From Leptasterias polaris (taxonomy: Eukaryota; Echinodermata; Asteroidea; Forcipulatida; Asteriidae): 64,000 nt of DNA. A program made the position numbers and the translations under genes. The first letter of the stretch is position 1. Every line of letters starts with the position of its first letter. The notes beneath the pieces were generated by a model. The model was not told where the DNA came from. It saw nothing but the letters and a program-made list of their open reading frames with translations, and ran no database searches. The stretch covers positions 5,653,001 to 5,717,000 of the forward strand of contig JAZGTN010000015.1 in assembly GCA_037783415.1 (NCBI GenBank), read 5' to 3'. Positions 29,101 through 41,583 of this stretch are shown here, in pieces.

Positions 29101-30780
29101 ATTCTGGCATCCTCGTGATGTCTAGCTTGCAATAGTTTTGTGACATAGGCCATGAATGGATGACCTACAATCCTCCAATCAAACGACAAGGAACTACTTG
29201 GGTTTTATATAAAGTTTATTATTTTTGCAAGTACGTGTTAAAGGCGACATTATGTTAAATCAGTGCACTGTTATCAATTAGTACTATTAAAAGCATAATG
29301 TGTTTTTTGCACTTTTAGTTCAAGACTTTGAGAATTACCAAAGAAAAAGAAACAATAAAAAGCATAATTAATCAGGAGTTTTTGACTATTGCAAATAAAA
29401 ACATCTAACTGCTCAACTTAACTCTGGAGTTGTGTTTGTCTCCAATTAATTTTTTGTCGAAAATTGTATTCATTATTTATCAATATTATTTCAAATTTCA
29501 ATCACATGGTTTTGAAAAAACCCATTTAGTCTGCTTTGGGATTTGTTTGAAAAATAAATAAAACTCGCCACTGTGTCTGGAGCTTCAGGGTGCACTACAC
29601 TAAATAAGCCAAAATTCATGTGCCAAGCTACTTATCATAATTGTAAACCCACAACTTATTTTTAATTACAACGTTTTGGGGGTCATGCAATTAATAGATT
29701 GTGTAAATATAAGAATCTATCACAACCGAGGAGACTTGATAAATTTAGGCGTTAAAGTTGGCCCTATTTGACCGGGAAAGTGGAGAAGTGCTTCACGAAA
29801 ACTAGCAGTAAGTCGGTTTTGGAAAAAAACACATTTTCGTGTTTTTTCGTGTTTGTTTTCTTCTGGGGTAGTTAGCAAAAATTCCAAACGGCTGACTTGC
29901 CAAAAATTGAAAAGAATTCTGAAGTTCAGTCGTCCGAAAATATGTTTGATTGGTTTTCAAGAGGCTGAGAGACTTGCACGATTTTTTGAGTATTTTTGAA
30001 TATTATCATTTAGCATTGGTTCCTATGGGAGTTTATTTAGTGTGGCGCAACCTTCAGAATTTGCCTTACATTATGTTTGCTGCCCTCTCGTGGGCCCCGC
30101 GCTGGCAAAGTTTTTAATCTTTTATTTACTACTCGAGGGGAATGCCCTACGAACCTATTGAATGGTAGGAAAACAAAGTGACAAGGTCTCCTCATTTTGT
30201 TGAAGTCCGGCCCACACGATTGTCACACGTGTGAAAGTTTTCTGGAGGGGATGTCAAGAAAATCGTAAGTTGTTGGGTTAATTTGGTATCTTGACCCACA
30301 GATGTTAAAATTTCAGGTGCTACTGAAGCTTAAGCTGAAATACTTTTTTAACAAAGAATAGGGTATGCCTTTTCAAATAAATTATTGACTTCCAATCCAA
30401 GTTGAAGTTCCACCACCACCAAAACTGCATGTCAAATGTTAGCCCCATATTAAATACTAAATAGTCACAGTGCCGACTTCCTCCGATCGGAGGAAGTCCA
30501 GAGTATTGGCACTATTATTAATGGGGCTATTCAAATGTCTGACAATCTTTTAGAGAAATGACCTTCCTTATTCCATGGTCTGACCATCAGACCGATAGAA
30601 CAAGGTCTGCTGGTCCTTGCTCTATTTTTATCCGTTCTCTCTGTGTGTCACTGTCTTGAGTGCCACAGTTTTCTGTACTGTAGTGCTGCGTGTTTTGTTA
30701 ATTAAAGTTACACTCTGTGGTCCTTGGAGGATCGAGTGTGAAGAGTGGTTGCTTTCGCGATTGTGTAGTTTTAATGAGGG
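26140..30780. other. Intergenic or 3' flank, no gene seen
   Basis: AT-rich sequence with scattered AATAAA signals (27507, about 29550), one SINE at 28127-28215 and no exon-like conservation. The short ORFs have no recognisable family. A long 3' UTR could reach into the first part. Confidence 0.5.
28127..28215 (-). repeat. tRNA-derived SINE, third family
   Basis: Contains the complement of a B box (TCGAACCCATGACC) and GCCATGCTAGAGCAGATGAC, parallel to GCCATGCTAGAGCAGGTG at 10505. Followed by the shared non-tRNA segment AGAATCCTATATTTTAGGAG. Confidence 0.6.
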
Positions 30781-30788
30781 GTACTTTG

Positions 30789-30853
30789 TAGTTGCGATAA
30801 TCGTAACCCTCCATCATCCTCCCGACGGGCTTTAGTTACGATTATCGCAACTA
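30789..30853. repeat. Hairpin with 19-bp perfect arms inside 12-bp direct repeats
   Basis: TAGTTGCGATAATCGTAAC (30789-30807) inverts to 30835-30853 with a 27-base loop. GGTACTTTGTAG flanks at 30780-30791 and 30854-30865. Confidence 0.8.
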
Positions 30854-30868
30854 GGTACTTTGTAGCAT

Positions 30869-30891
30869 ATGGAGGTAGTTTCTACCTCCAT
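30869..30891. repeat. ATGGAGGTAG palindrome
   Basis: ATGGAGGTAG-TTT-CTACCTCCAT, perfect 10-bp arms. Family member of 38784-38811, 50048-50075 and 56035-56060. Confidence 0.8.
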
Positions 30892-31589
30892 GTTTGTTGT
30901 TAGTACTTGTTTGTAAATTGTCCTTGGCCATGGCCATGCTACTTGAGTAGTGTTTTGAATTTTAAGCTACTCTTTCAATATAAGTTGTACTCGGTTAACA
31001 ATAAAATATGTACCTTTACTTTACTTAACTTTACTTAGGCTTTCTGGACCCACATCTACATCTACATCTATTCAGCTACTTGTCAAAGCCTGAGTGTTCA
31101 GCATCTAGACAAATGTTTTTTAAACATTTGACTGGCATAAATATACGTACGGCAGCCAGATAATGTCCATGAGTTTAAAAAAAGCATTGTTGGGTATAGT
31201 AACTTGGAGTTGGACTTGAATGTACAATGAACGTACACGTTCCTCGACTTAAATTGTACTCAATTGTACCACTTTCCTAATCCTATACATATGCATTAAT
31301 TTTTTAATAGGCCTTATACTTGTACAATTGTTCATATAATCCCAATGCACAGTTTAAAATGTTGAAAAGTTTGGACGACCTCTACTATAATCTACTCTGA
31401 TGGTACTTAGAATGCAGCCACCGTCAACAAAACACTCTGCCTTTACCAGATTGCATTATTATCCAGTGACAGGCAAATATTTTCAGAAAATTCAAGTAAA
31501 TATATTTTTTTTATCTCTAAATGAGAGTTAGTTATTTTGTATGCTACATCAACAAGAGGCCTTATTAATCATTGTGATAATGCCATTCA

Positions 31590-32400
31590 ATAGTTCCCTC
31601 TTGACCTCGGTGTAATAAATGGTCAACTGATGACTCAGACATGACTGTGGTTCACGATCTTTTAATATTATCCACTGTGGTTTAGAATGACAGATAAACT
31701 TTGCTAACCTGCAATATGATATCAAGTGGTAATTTGCATGATTTACTTGTTCATAGTACAAGGTCAACCCTTACACTGTCTGACCATTCAATATCATCCA
31801 ATGTGATTTTAATTGATCTACATGTAAACTTTGCCATCCTGCAATATTAACAAACATGTGGTGAGTGCATGATCATACAATACACAGTACACAGTCAACC
31901 CTCCTACTGTCTGACCCATCATCCAAATGCAACTTTGAATGACACATAAACTATAATGCCAGCCTGCAATATGAAATCATGTGGTGAATGCATGATCTAC
32001 AGTACAAATCAGTCAACCCTCCTACTGCCTGACTGACCATTCAATCATCCACTGTGTGGTTTTGAATGTTTGCCACTGTGTGGTTTTGAATGTTAGATAT
32101 GTCAGCCTGCAAATGATGTGGTGAATGCATGATCAATACAGGATAGTCAACCCTCCTACTGTATCCATTCAATCATCCACTGGGATGGATTGGAATGGTA
32201 AATAAACTATAATGCCATCCTGCAAATGATAAAGTGTGTGTTGAATGCATGATCAACACAGTACACAGTACACAGCCTGACCATTCAATATCATCCACTG
32301 CAGTTTTAAATGATCTAGACAAACTTTACCAGCCTCTAGATGTAGATAGCTACCAGTCAACCCTCCTACTTTCTGACCATTCAATATCTTCCAAGTAGTT
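31590..32400. repeat. Degenerate tandem array, about 120-130 bp unit, about 6 copies
   Basis: GTCAACCCTCCTACTGTCTG or variants recur near 31762, 31893, 32012, 32146 and 32358. Each is followed by ACCATTCAAT, ATCCACTGTGGTTTTGAATG and CTGCAATATG...GTGGTGAATGCATGATC. The unit matches one end of the MITE at 41367-41583. Confidence 0.8.
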
Positions 32401-32751
32401 CCCGAAAAAAAGCCTGACTGTCCTTGGCAGTCGGAGTCTCACTCAAACATTTTTGGCTTACTACTGAAAGTTACAGAGAGAGCAGTCAGGTTTATTTTCT
32501 CCTGTAAAAATATGCTTGGAAACCCAAACTACCTAAAAAGTCAAGCCTAAAATGGCAAAAAAAAAAACATGATCACTGAATGAGACCATCAGACAACTGA
32601 GAATTGTCATGCTATCTGGATAAATCTGGGTCTTAAACCTGGCATCAATCCCAAATCAATAGTCACTGTATTATTGTAAAGATTTAAAATCAATATCACT
32701 CATTCAGAGTATAAGAGCCAGACCACCTCTAAGAATTCTTACACTGCTGCA

Positions 32752-32810
32752 ATTAGGAAGTGCTCAACCAAAGACCTTATGAAAAGGTCTTTTGTTGAGC
32801 ACTTCCTAAT
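32752..32810. repeat. 27-bp hairpin with 5-base loop
   Basis: Left arm 32752-32778 begins ATTAGGAAGTGCTCAAC. Right arm 32784-32810 is its inverse with one mismatch. The loop is ATGAA. Confidence 0.85.
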
Positions 32811-35800
32811 ATATTTAAGCCAGACTGATTAAGCCAGATTAAGTGTTTGTAGCAAGGGGCCCCCAGAGCAGCAGGCCTATAATTTCCCGCAGAGCCTGTA
32901 CTGAAAATGTTTTACAACTTTTAAAAAGTCATTTTGGTTCAAATGCACACACAATCAAACAATTTGACTTTTTGCATGAATAGTTTTATTCAAAACTGAG
33001 TGAGTTTCTCTGATGATTTTGGACTCTTCACATGAGTTTTAAGTCGTTTACAAATTGCCCGACCTGCACCTTAATGTATTGAAAGTGAGGCTGCCAAAAA
33101 CCATCTGTTGTTGACCTGCTGCATGCAGTGCTTCAGTGGAAAGGACCACAACTTTTGATAGATAAACCATGGAGGAAGGAAATTTTGGTCCTGCCATTAG
33201 AAAAGAGAACCTGTGATGCTTAATCAGTATTTGTGTACTAGTGCTACTGCTAAAATGGCATTTATTCTAGAGGCTAATTAGGTGTTAATTAGTGAGCCAA
33301 ATTAGCTGACTCCAACATTGAATGTGTCCAGTAGAATGGTCCACAAGATTGTGGAATAAAATCATTAATGTCATTTTTCCAGGAACATGAAGGGTTCTTT
33401 ACTTTATTTCGAGTACCGTCATGCTGATATACCAATTTGTGTACAGCACTGTATACTCAAAAAGTCCTGTGAAAAAACAACTGAATATTCTTTATCCCCG
33501 ATACGAATTTAGCAATCTGATATATATTGAACCTGATGCTGTTCTTTATTTTAATTCACACAAAAACACATTGACATTTGAAAGTGAGATTCCCCTGCAA
33601 TCAAACAAAAATAGTATGGTGACCATGATGAGCACTGCACATTATTATTCTTGCAAAGTAGTCTACAGGGAATAAGACCTAAAATGGCCGACTTGCAAGG
33701 CAAATATTAATAATATTACAATACCAAGCATTTCAATACGCTCTACTTTTGAACTACGCTAGTACAATAAGTGAATCAAAGAAAAACACAGAGTAACTAA
33801 TGATAAATTTAAGAAAAGGTAGGTTTTAATTTAGTTTTTTAAATTGTACAATTGAGCTAGCCGACTTAAAGTGTGTGGGGTTTTCATTCCTTAGCAGAGA
33901 CTGTGGAGGTTTTGTCTCTAGCACGATTGTGAGTTCTTGGGTATGTTAAACCGAAAGCACCTGGTTAATAACCGAAAGGCTCCCAATTGGAGCTGAACAG
34001 CCACTGAAGGCATTTCAAGTAGGCTGCAATTTGGCTTACCTCCAACTGCAAGATTATCTGATCACTCTCTCTCAAACCGAGATCAATAAACTAAACACTA
34101 CATTACCACCAGCCCAGATTAATTGTAATCCCAAATCCATAAGATTAAGACAGTGTCTGTACATGCCATTGTCAGACCCAACAACTTCAGCAACAGTTGC
34201 CCACAATGGGATTGTTCTTAATCCCCAGTACTAAGACTGGAAAGTGGGCGACAAAAGGAGTCTGGTTGCCATTAACAGTGAGTTAGGACTAGTTATTGAT
34301 TTGAAATTTTGAGAGAGTGGGAGAGAACTGGTTCATAAAATCAGTGACATAGTTCAGCGTTGAGTGGAGGGTAAGCTTGCGGGGGTAGAAACCAGATGCA
34401 TCATGTGTCGGGATCGTGCGCTGGTCTGTGTTCTTTCATTTATAAGACTTCAAAACTTTAAAAGAAAATTGCGAGAGTTTAAACTGATGATCTTTTAGTG
34501 TCGATTTATTTATATTTTTTTATAAACAGTGCTGCAGTGTTGCCTCAAATCGGAATCTAACTGCAGATTGTGTACGTGATTTTCAAACAAAGATTGTTTT
34601 TTTAAAGTAATTCGATATTGGTTTTGCTTAATCAAAACTAAATAGGGCCTATAGTTTTCCACTAATTTTCAGCAAAAACCAGCCCATTACACTTTCACAG
34701 ATGAAAGTAATTTTGCTGTTTTAAAGTTAAAACCCTCCAATTTTACTTTGAGCAGTTTATAAAGCATTCTGTTTGAATCTTATAAATAGGGTGTTCTTTG
34801 TAGCAATGCAAAATCAGCTTTCACTGTTTCAGTCTAGCAAAGTAGGTGCAATGTTAATTTCGTTTTCATTTTAAGACAATCAATTTTGCAAAATGAGCAC
34901 CAACAAAAATAACCTAGAAACAAACGCAAAAAAGATTTATCTTGCTTTGTTTCTTTGTTTCTTTCTAACTTGCTGAAAAGGAACAGTTCTTTGACTCGCC
35001 CAGCGAACTAGTAATAAAGGAAGGGTTTTGACTCACCTGCCGCTGTTTACACTTACAGTTCTTTGACTCGCCCAGCGAACTAGTAATAAAGGAAGGGTTT
35101 TGACTCGCCCGCCGCTGTTTACACTTACATTTGGCGACTGGGCAACCGTTAATTTTGAACGCTGTCGGCCTACTTGTAGCAATTGTTGTCGAAGAACATC
35201 AGGAAAGTGATTCTCATACAATAAGTGAACCTTTATAGATTTAAAAGCAAAGCGTCAATTTAGCTACACAATTCCGGCACAAATGCCTGCCTGAAGACGA
35301 ATTTGAATGACCAAATGCACGCAGCCAAAATTTGCTGCGACTTTGAATGCTTTTCGAGTGAATTGTCACAACTATTCTTTTTTAATCACATCACTCAAAA
35401 GAACTTGTACATTAACTAATTATTTCTTTTTAGTTTACAAGTTTGCGCAAAACAGAACAACGCGATGTTTGAATTGGCCCAAATTTGCCAAAAATGACCA
35501 GGTAAACCTATAGGCTACTATGTTAAGTTATTTTTAAAATGCAGCTGGAACAAATGGTGTGCTCACGTGTGTACAAAATTGGAAACTAGTCTTTTTGAAA
35601 CTTAATGTTCCTTTTTTTCTTTTTTCAAAGTAAATGTTTTAGAAGAGATCCGCATTTTCAAAACTGAAGTTCAAACTTCTTGGTTTTTGATTCCAAAGCA
35701 AAGAGTGGTAATTTTAAGGAAGAACTTGGTATCAGACCTAGCTTTGAATATAGTGTTTAGTGGATGCACTTAGTCAAACTCTTTTGAAAGTATTAATATT

Positions 35801-36200
35801 AGATAAAAGCATCATGTAGTGGTAATTCTTATCAGCTTTTTAGTAAATGTTGGTTTCTCTGACCTGTCATAACCATCACCAGGTTATGAAAAAAAAAAAA
35901 AATATATTAAATAGATTTCTATGAGTCATACTAATCCAAATCGCAAACAGGCTGTCCAACCAATTACAAAGACTAATTAAATATGACGACTTCTCAGCCA
36001 AACTTTAGGAAAGGAATTTACTTGTTGACCTCGTAGTGACCGCTCATTGTCCTTGCTCCCGGTGTTAACCACCTTGTTGAACTTCCCACCAAGTTTGTTT
36101 GCTGTCATTTCATTGTCCTCAATCGTAAACTCAAAGCAAATGTGAACCAAATAGCTTCTGGACGTCAATAAAATTGTGTTTTTCTCTCTGAAGATTCAAG
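32811..36200. other. Non-genic stretch
   Basis: No coding exon or classified transposon was recognised apart from the 72-bp duplication at 34983-35126 and an isolated CCATGGAGGAAGGAAA motif near 33168, which resembles the 56035 palindrome arm. Confidence 0.5.
34983..35126. repeat. 72-bp tandem duplication
   Basis: ACAGTTCTTTGACTCGCCCA at 34983 and 35055. The copies differ at only a few bases (CACCTGCCGC versus CGCCCGCCGC). Confidence 0.9.
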
Positions 36201-36289
36201 TTTGGTTGCAGGAGTTTGTGTTAATTCAATCACCTCCATACAGTCTAAAGGGACATTCGGAATAATCAATTTTTCAAAATCTCAATCTT

Positions 36290-36475
36290 TTTTTCGATTT
36301 TTCTTTGACCCACCCACCCCAAATTTTGAGTTTCAAAAATTGACAGACAGTCGGAGACTACCCTGCTGTACACTGAAGAACAAAGTAATGCCTCAAATGA
36401 AGCAGAGCTAAATTGTTCTTCCAGCTCAAGAGTTTTCAATAGCTTTTCCTGGCATTCCAGCCTGCAACTTTGCCC
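36290..36475 (-). repeat. Dispersed repeat, minus copy
   Basis: Minus strand: GGAAAAGCTATTGAAAACTC, TTTGAGGCATTACTTTGTTC, GGTGGGTGGGTCAAAG. It pairs with 2470-2645. The 104-codon minus ORF over it is repeat sequence. Confidence 0.6.
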
Positions 36476-37013
36476 TTGCGGAAATGTTTTCCATCTCCCC
36501 CTTTGGCACAGAGAGATCAGCTGTTCAGAAACAAGGTTGACCAATAACAATGGACAGCACAGACATACATTAACAGACATGACAGACGACCTGGAAGAGA
36601 TCGTGTTAGGGTTCCCCCCCCCCCTGTAAATGTTGGGCGTTTTTTTAACTATTTCTATTGCAAATTGAATTTCGATTTTCAGTTACTTCTGTTCACCCAC
36701 CCACCAGCAATTTTGATAAAAGATATAAATGTGTATTATTCTATACAGCCCCTATTAAGTAACTACACAATTCATACTTTAGCTATCCTCCAAGTCCTTG
36801 TGGTACTATCAGGAGATCTTCCAGTCCTTCTCTTGAATTTGCTTTTCTTTTTCTATATGGAGGAAGAAAAATAGATTGTCTACCTCCATGGTTTACCTAG
36901 ATTTGAAACTGAGTACTAAACAAAAAAAATGGACAAGTTTAAATCTGAAAGCTCACCAGACTACAAGTGGATCTGTGTTCTGTGGTGTTTCAGGAGTAAT
37001 CCCTAAAGATTGT

Positions 37014-37160
37014 GGTGTGTCGTGGCCGAGCGGTCAAGCGCACCGGACTCAAGATCTGGTGTTTGTGATCGGCAGAGTGTGGGTTCAAGTCCCGGTCTTG
37101 ACAATTGTGTAGTGGGCACTTCACCATTATTGCTTCGTCCCTCGGATGGTGTTTGATACC
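37014..37160 (+). repeat. tRNA-Leu-derived SINE head
   Basis: GTGTCGTGGCCGAGCGGTCA (A box) and GTGGGTTCAAGTCCCGGTCT (B box) with intervening leucine-tRNA-like spacing. Followed by TTCACCATTATTGCTTCGTC, then cut short. Confidence 0.82.
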
Positions 37161-37214
37161 CTTCAAGAGCAATTTTTGTAAAAATCGAAAATTGTCAATG
37201 AGGACACATTTTGA

Positions 37215-37545
37215 ATGTATGGTCTTTACATTTTTGTACAGAGAATTTTCAGTTCATTTTTGAATTTTGATGATATTAAATCAAAATGGCTTTGAGTTAG
37301 ACCTTTTGACTGGCACAAAAGGTCCTGTTTGGAATACCAGACCCATTTGCTTTTGCTGTCTGATGTTGTCATGTTTCAATCTTTGCTCTAAAGAAGATAA
37401 AATAAATTTAAATGTTGAGGTTGAGACTTGTAATTTCCCCCCACGTTCAATCATGAGGACTCTTTCTATTGGGAAATGAGTGCAGAACTCAGAACTCAAT
37501 TTGACATTGGGGCCCTTCTTTAAGTTCATTTCAATTTTTTCAAAA
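37215..37545 (+). repeat. Three-copy dispersed repeat, copy 2
   Basis: ACATTTTTGTACAGAGAATT, TTTTTGAATTTTGATGATAT, TCATGAGGACTCTTTCTATT, GGGGCCCTTCTTTAA. ORFs across it on both strands are shadows of repeat sequence, not genes. Confidence 0.6.
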
Positions 37546-38180
37546 ATTGTTTTAAAAATCAATTGTAAAGAGTGTTGTTTTATGCACTTGTCTGACAAGG
37601 TTGAGGAGCAGAGTGGAGAGAGCCATTGCACACGCATTCTTGACAAAATGGTGTTCTCTGTGCCCCAACATCCATAAAGAAGTTTTTGGTTTGTTTACAT
37701 CAAAATCCTCATGAAGTAGTTTTTCTTTGCAGGATGCTTGGTCTCCCAATCAGCAGTCAGGAAACTTCACTCAAGTGTAACAAATACTTTAAAGTAGTGC
37801 CTGGTGGGGTACTAGCCGCCGACTGCAGGGGTGCAGCAGTGGAGAGAACTATTCTGTAGCCTCAGCAGGGATTTAAGTCAGCCTTGGGTAAGTGAGAACA
37901 AAACAAATTTTGTGTAGAATTCTTTGCAGACTATAATTAAGTATGCCCTTGATGTGGATTGGTATTGCCTGTGTGATTACACAAAGCATGCTTGCTACTA
38001 AGTGATACTGATGTAAACTAGGCTCAGTTCAAGACCTGTGTGGGCGGCGGGTCAAAAACACAAATAGTTTCAACAGCAAAGCAGTTACTTTTCTTTGCTC
38101 TCATTCTTTGAGAGCTGTGGCGTTTGTAATTCTATCAACAACAACTAACCCCAAGGAGAATTCTGGTACAGCATTGTATG

Positions 38181-38495
38181 CAGGGTTCTGTCCCCCAGGA
38201 TTTTTCAAAACTGTGGGGCACTCTAGACCCACATTTTGGAATTTGTGCAGAAACGAGGTCCTTGTAAAGTTACTTGGTGTCTGTATTTGGTTTTAAAAGC
38301 CCTACTGTGCAAACTGGAGTATTCTAAAAGGTTTTTTATCTTTTTGATTTTGTGAATTTGATCTGAAGTAAAAAAAGCTTTAAAAACTATAAACATGGGG
38401 TTTTTTTCTTCTGCGTATTGGCCACAATTCTCACGTATCGGCACACAATTCGCACGTATCGGCCCGATTTGCTAGCTTGTGCATGGGGAGAACCC
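38181..38495. mobile_element. MITE with CAGGGTTCTNCCC ends, copy 1
   Basis: Left GCAGGGTTCTGTCCCCCAGG, right CATGGGGAGAACCCTA; subterminal CACGTATCGGCCCGATTTGC. Shares order and ends with 48291-48591. Confidence 0.65.
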
Positions 38496-38783
38496 TAGTA
38501 CAGTGTTTCATGTCTGATGATAAACAGTTGGCATTTCTGTAATGAATGGCTCGTCAAAGAAAAATGAGCTGAGCCAGATACAGAAACTTAAACTTAAAAA
38601 TTAAATTCAAGCCCTGCCTGAAGCAGGAATTAGATCCTTGCTCTCAGCTTAGGATCGTACATTAACGAGGTGGACTATTGACACTAGGTTGAATATTGTT
38701 TTTTGTTTTTGTTTGTTTGTTTCGTTTGTTTGTTATGGTTTTTTTATATAATTAAGTTTCCCTTCTTAGTTACTTTCTTTGAC

Positions 38784-38811
38784 CATGGAGGTAGAATTCT
38801 ATCTCCATATG
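38784..38811. repeat. CCATGGAGGTAG palindrome, imperfect
   Basis: CCATGGAGGTAGAA faces TTCTATCTCCATAT around the centre GAATTC; 11 of 14 pairs match. Confidence 0.7.
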
Positions 38812-39163
38812 CTTTGACATACCTATAGCCTACAATTTGGAAGCAGAAATTTGTAAACCTTTTTGGGGGTTTTTCGACATCAGAAGCAGAGTAATGATTG
38901 CACAATTCGTAAATTTCTTCACCCTAGAGACAACAACCATGTGTTGAGAAATAATGTGATGCAGTGTTTACCCACACCTGAACACTGGTTGGAGATGCTT
39001 CGTTCTGACCCCTATTTCAGAAATGGTTTGAGCCAATTCTTGGATTTGCATGAATGCTCCATGCTGGCTTGTGTACACTGCTCACACTAGTATAGATCAC
39101 TACCATTGCGCTAAGATTGTACCTTGTTGTACATAAACAGATAGGGACTGGGCACACACTAAC

Positions 39164-39314
39164 CTGTGCATAATATCTGGTCTACAGTGATGACCCCAAC
39201 CTGCCTGTCAATAATCAGACGTTCGCCATCCAGCATGGCAAAACTCTGGTCAGTTGGATCAACCACCACAGTGCGTTCGTCCAGATGTGTTCATCTTCTC
39301 AACAAGTCTGCACA
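39164..39314. other. Exon-like stretch, strand and gene unknown
   Basis: On the minus strand 39164-39307 is bounded by TGTGCAG and CACAG|GTTAGT, and one frame reads LDERTVVVDPTDQSFAMLDG from 39284. A TGA at 39291-39293 blocks that frame from reaching the acceptor. On the plus strand 39174-39314 is also open (DDPNLPVNNQTFAIQHGKTL). Composition is more like the catenin exons than its surroundings. No family was recognised. It may be a decayed exon or chance. Confidence 0.2.
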
Positions 39315-39960
39315 TGAAAACACTCCCAAAATATCTTGCTTTTGATTTCCGTGGAGTGAGAGGGGGAAATCGGGAATGTCCTGCCCTGACGGAATCCACC
39401 TCCTCCTGATCACCCGAAATTGAAACAAGATTTATTATAGTGTTTGGCTGGGAAGTGGTTTCTGGTTTTGAATTTCTTGTGCAGCTTCTGGACTGCTGGT
39501 ACTGAATGAGAACGCTGCTGTACAAGCTGGCAGTGACACAGTGGGTGATTGAGTACTCTCTTTTTCATGATTATTTCCAGACCCTGATAACTCTTCACTT
39601 TGGGAACTGCTTTGTCTGAGAGAATTTAAAGTTTAAGACATTTTTCATCTTCACATTTAGACTGCATGCAGCTTGATTAGTTCCATCCCCTGAGTACACA
39701 CATAGAGCAATGCAAAGGTAAGAGATTCCATGTTTTATTACAGAACCTAGTCAATAGAATCTTTCTGTTCAAGGTTGTCTTCATATTTTACATCATATTG
39801 TCTGTGATCTATGGTGGTTTGTTTGATGGTCTTTTGGGAGCCGTCTTTTGTAATAGTACAGGGTAAGATGGGGGTGGGGTGATTGAAATTGATGATAGGC
39901 ATAAAAAGCCTGCTTTTAATGGTTTTCCCTGAACAATGGTCCACTGGCCAAGACAGTGAA

Positions 39961-40090
39961 AACACCCGAGGACAAATCTAAAGTCTCTTCCAAGTTGCCA
40001 GGCTGGCTAGTTCCCCGTGTTGTCAAACACCCGAGGACAAATCTAAAGTCTCTTCCAAGTTGCCAGGCTGGCTAGTTCCCCGTGTTGTCA
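39961..40090. repeat. 65-bp tandem duplication
   Basis: AACACCCGAGGACAAATCTA at 39961 and 40026, identical over the unit, through CAGGCTGGCTAGTTCCCC. Confidence 0.92.
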
Positions 40091-41366
40091 AACATACCTG
40101 TTTAAATTGAATTTATAGACAAGTGTGAAAAAGCTGGGGGGACCAGTGAAATGACAAGCTATCTGGTCCTGCTGGCTTGTCACTGACAAAGTGCAAACCC
40201 TAATCTGGTTTGAATAACTCTTCATGCGAGCTGCAAAGGCAAAGTGGATTTGATGTCGTCATCTTTTGCAGCTGCTTTGCTGCATAGTTCACAGCAAAAT
40301 ATCAACCCGACACAAACAAATAATTCACTTTGCAGACAGTTTTGCCTGTGCTAACCAATGTTCAACTCAGTCAGTGTACCTTTGCAAAGCTACTTCAAAT
40401 CGCTGTACTACAATGATTAGGCCAAATTAAAAAAAATACCAGTTGATCGTCCTGATTTTTCCAAAAAGAGGAGGATGAGGGCCTTTTTATTTTTTATTTA
40501 TTTATTTTTTCCAAGATGGCCGCCAAGTATTTCAATTCAAACAGGCCACCAATTCTTCAGTTTGAAATCACCGCTAACTTTCTTTATATCTATTTGTTGC
40601 ATGAGGTAAGTTTACATCAAAAATTAAAATATGTATGTCAAGGGTGGATTAAAAATACAAACAATTTTATTATTATTTTTTTTTTAAAGGAAAAATCGAG
40701 AGGAAAAAAAAGAAAAAAAAGAAAAAGATGCGGCCTCAAAAAAGGATGCGGGCGGGGACGATCAACTGCTATTTTTTTAAACTTGGCCTTATCTATCACT
40801 TGGGAGTGCTATTCAGTATTTGGGTAGTTACGATGAACTGGTGCTCAGGGTATGGAATTCTCAGAGGTGCTTTAAAATAGTAATGTTAAGAGGGAACCAG
40901 ACAGGCACTTCGAAGAGCCATTGATGTTTATCAAAACAGCATGTTTGAATTTCGCATGTGATGATGGTCAAAAGTATGATCATATTTCTGTAGCCAGTAC
41001 AAAATAATTAGTTGTCACACAAGCACGAGTAGAATACAGAAAAATGTAGCGCTTCTGCATCCCATATCAAATGAAGCTGAAGGTCGAGCTGGATATCGGA
41101 AGCAGACGCGCTATATTTGTCTTTTTATATTCCTCGAGCGACTGATGTGACAACGAATTTATCCTCAAGCAAATTTGATGCGTAGTTTTAAAAAGCTCGT
41201 CTAGAACAGGGTTTTATATGGGCAGTCTAGGTTTATATCACACACTTGTTGCTGTGGATTGACCAATAAGAATCAAGGGTTCAAGTTTGCTTTAAGATGA
41301 AAATGAAATGGCATGATTGGACTTCAGTTGGGCTGCTTTGACCTTCAGGAATCCAACAACTTTCCT

Positions 41367-41583
41367 TTATAACCCTCCTACTGTTGGCAACATTTTCAAG
41401 TGAGTTGACCAACCATTTGAAACCATTCAACTGCCAAAGTTGTGTATGATGGCACAACTGTGCACAGAACTAACTGTGTACTGTGTACATGTGCATTCCC
41501 TCATGGTATCATATTGCAAGGCTTATCTATCATTCAAAACCACAGTGAATGGTATTGAATGGTCAGACAGCAAGAGGGTTAAA
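41367..41583. mobile_element. MITE with AACCCTCCTACTGT ends
   Basis: Left TTATAACCCTCCTACTGTTG; right complement TTTAACCCTCTTGCTGTCTG. Its right half, reversed, matches the monomer of the array at 31590-32400. Its left half matches 12610-12770 in the catenin intron. Confidence 0.7.

Noticed and set aside
37281..37646. 121-codon minus-strand ORF
   Set aside because: Lies over a three-copy dispersed repeat; the other copies are not open in this frame.
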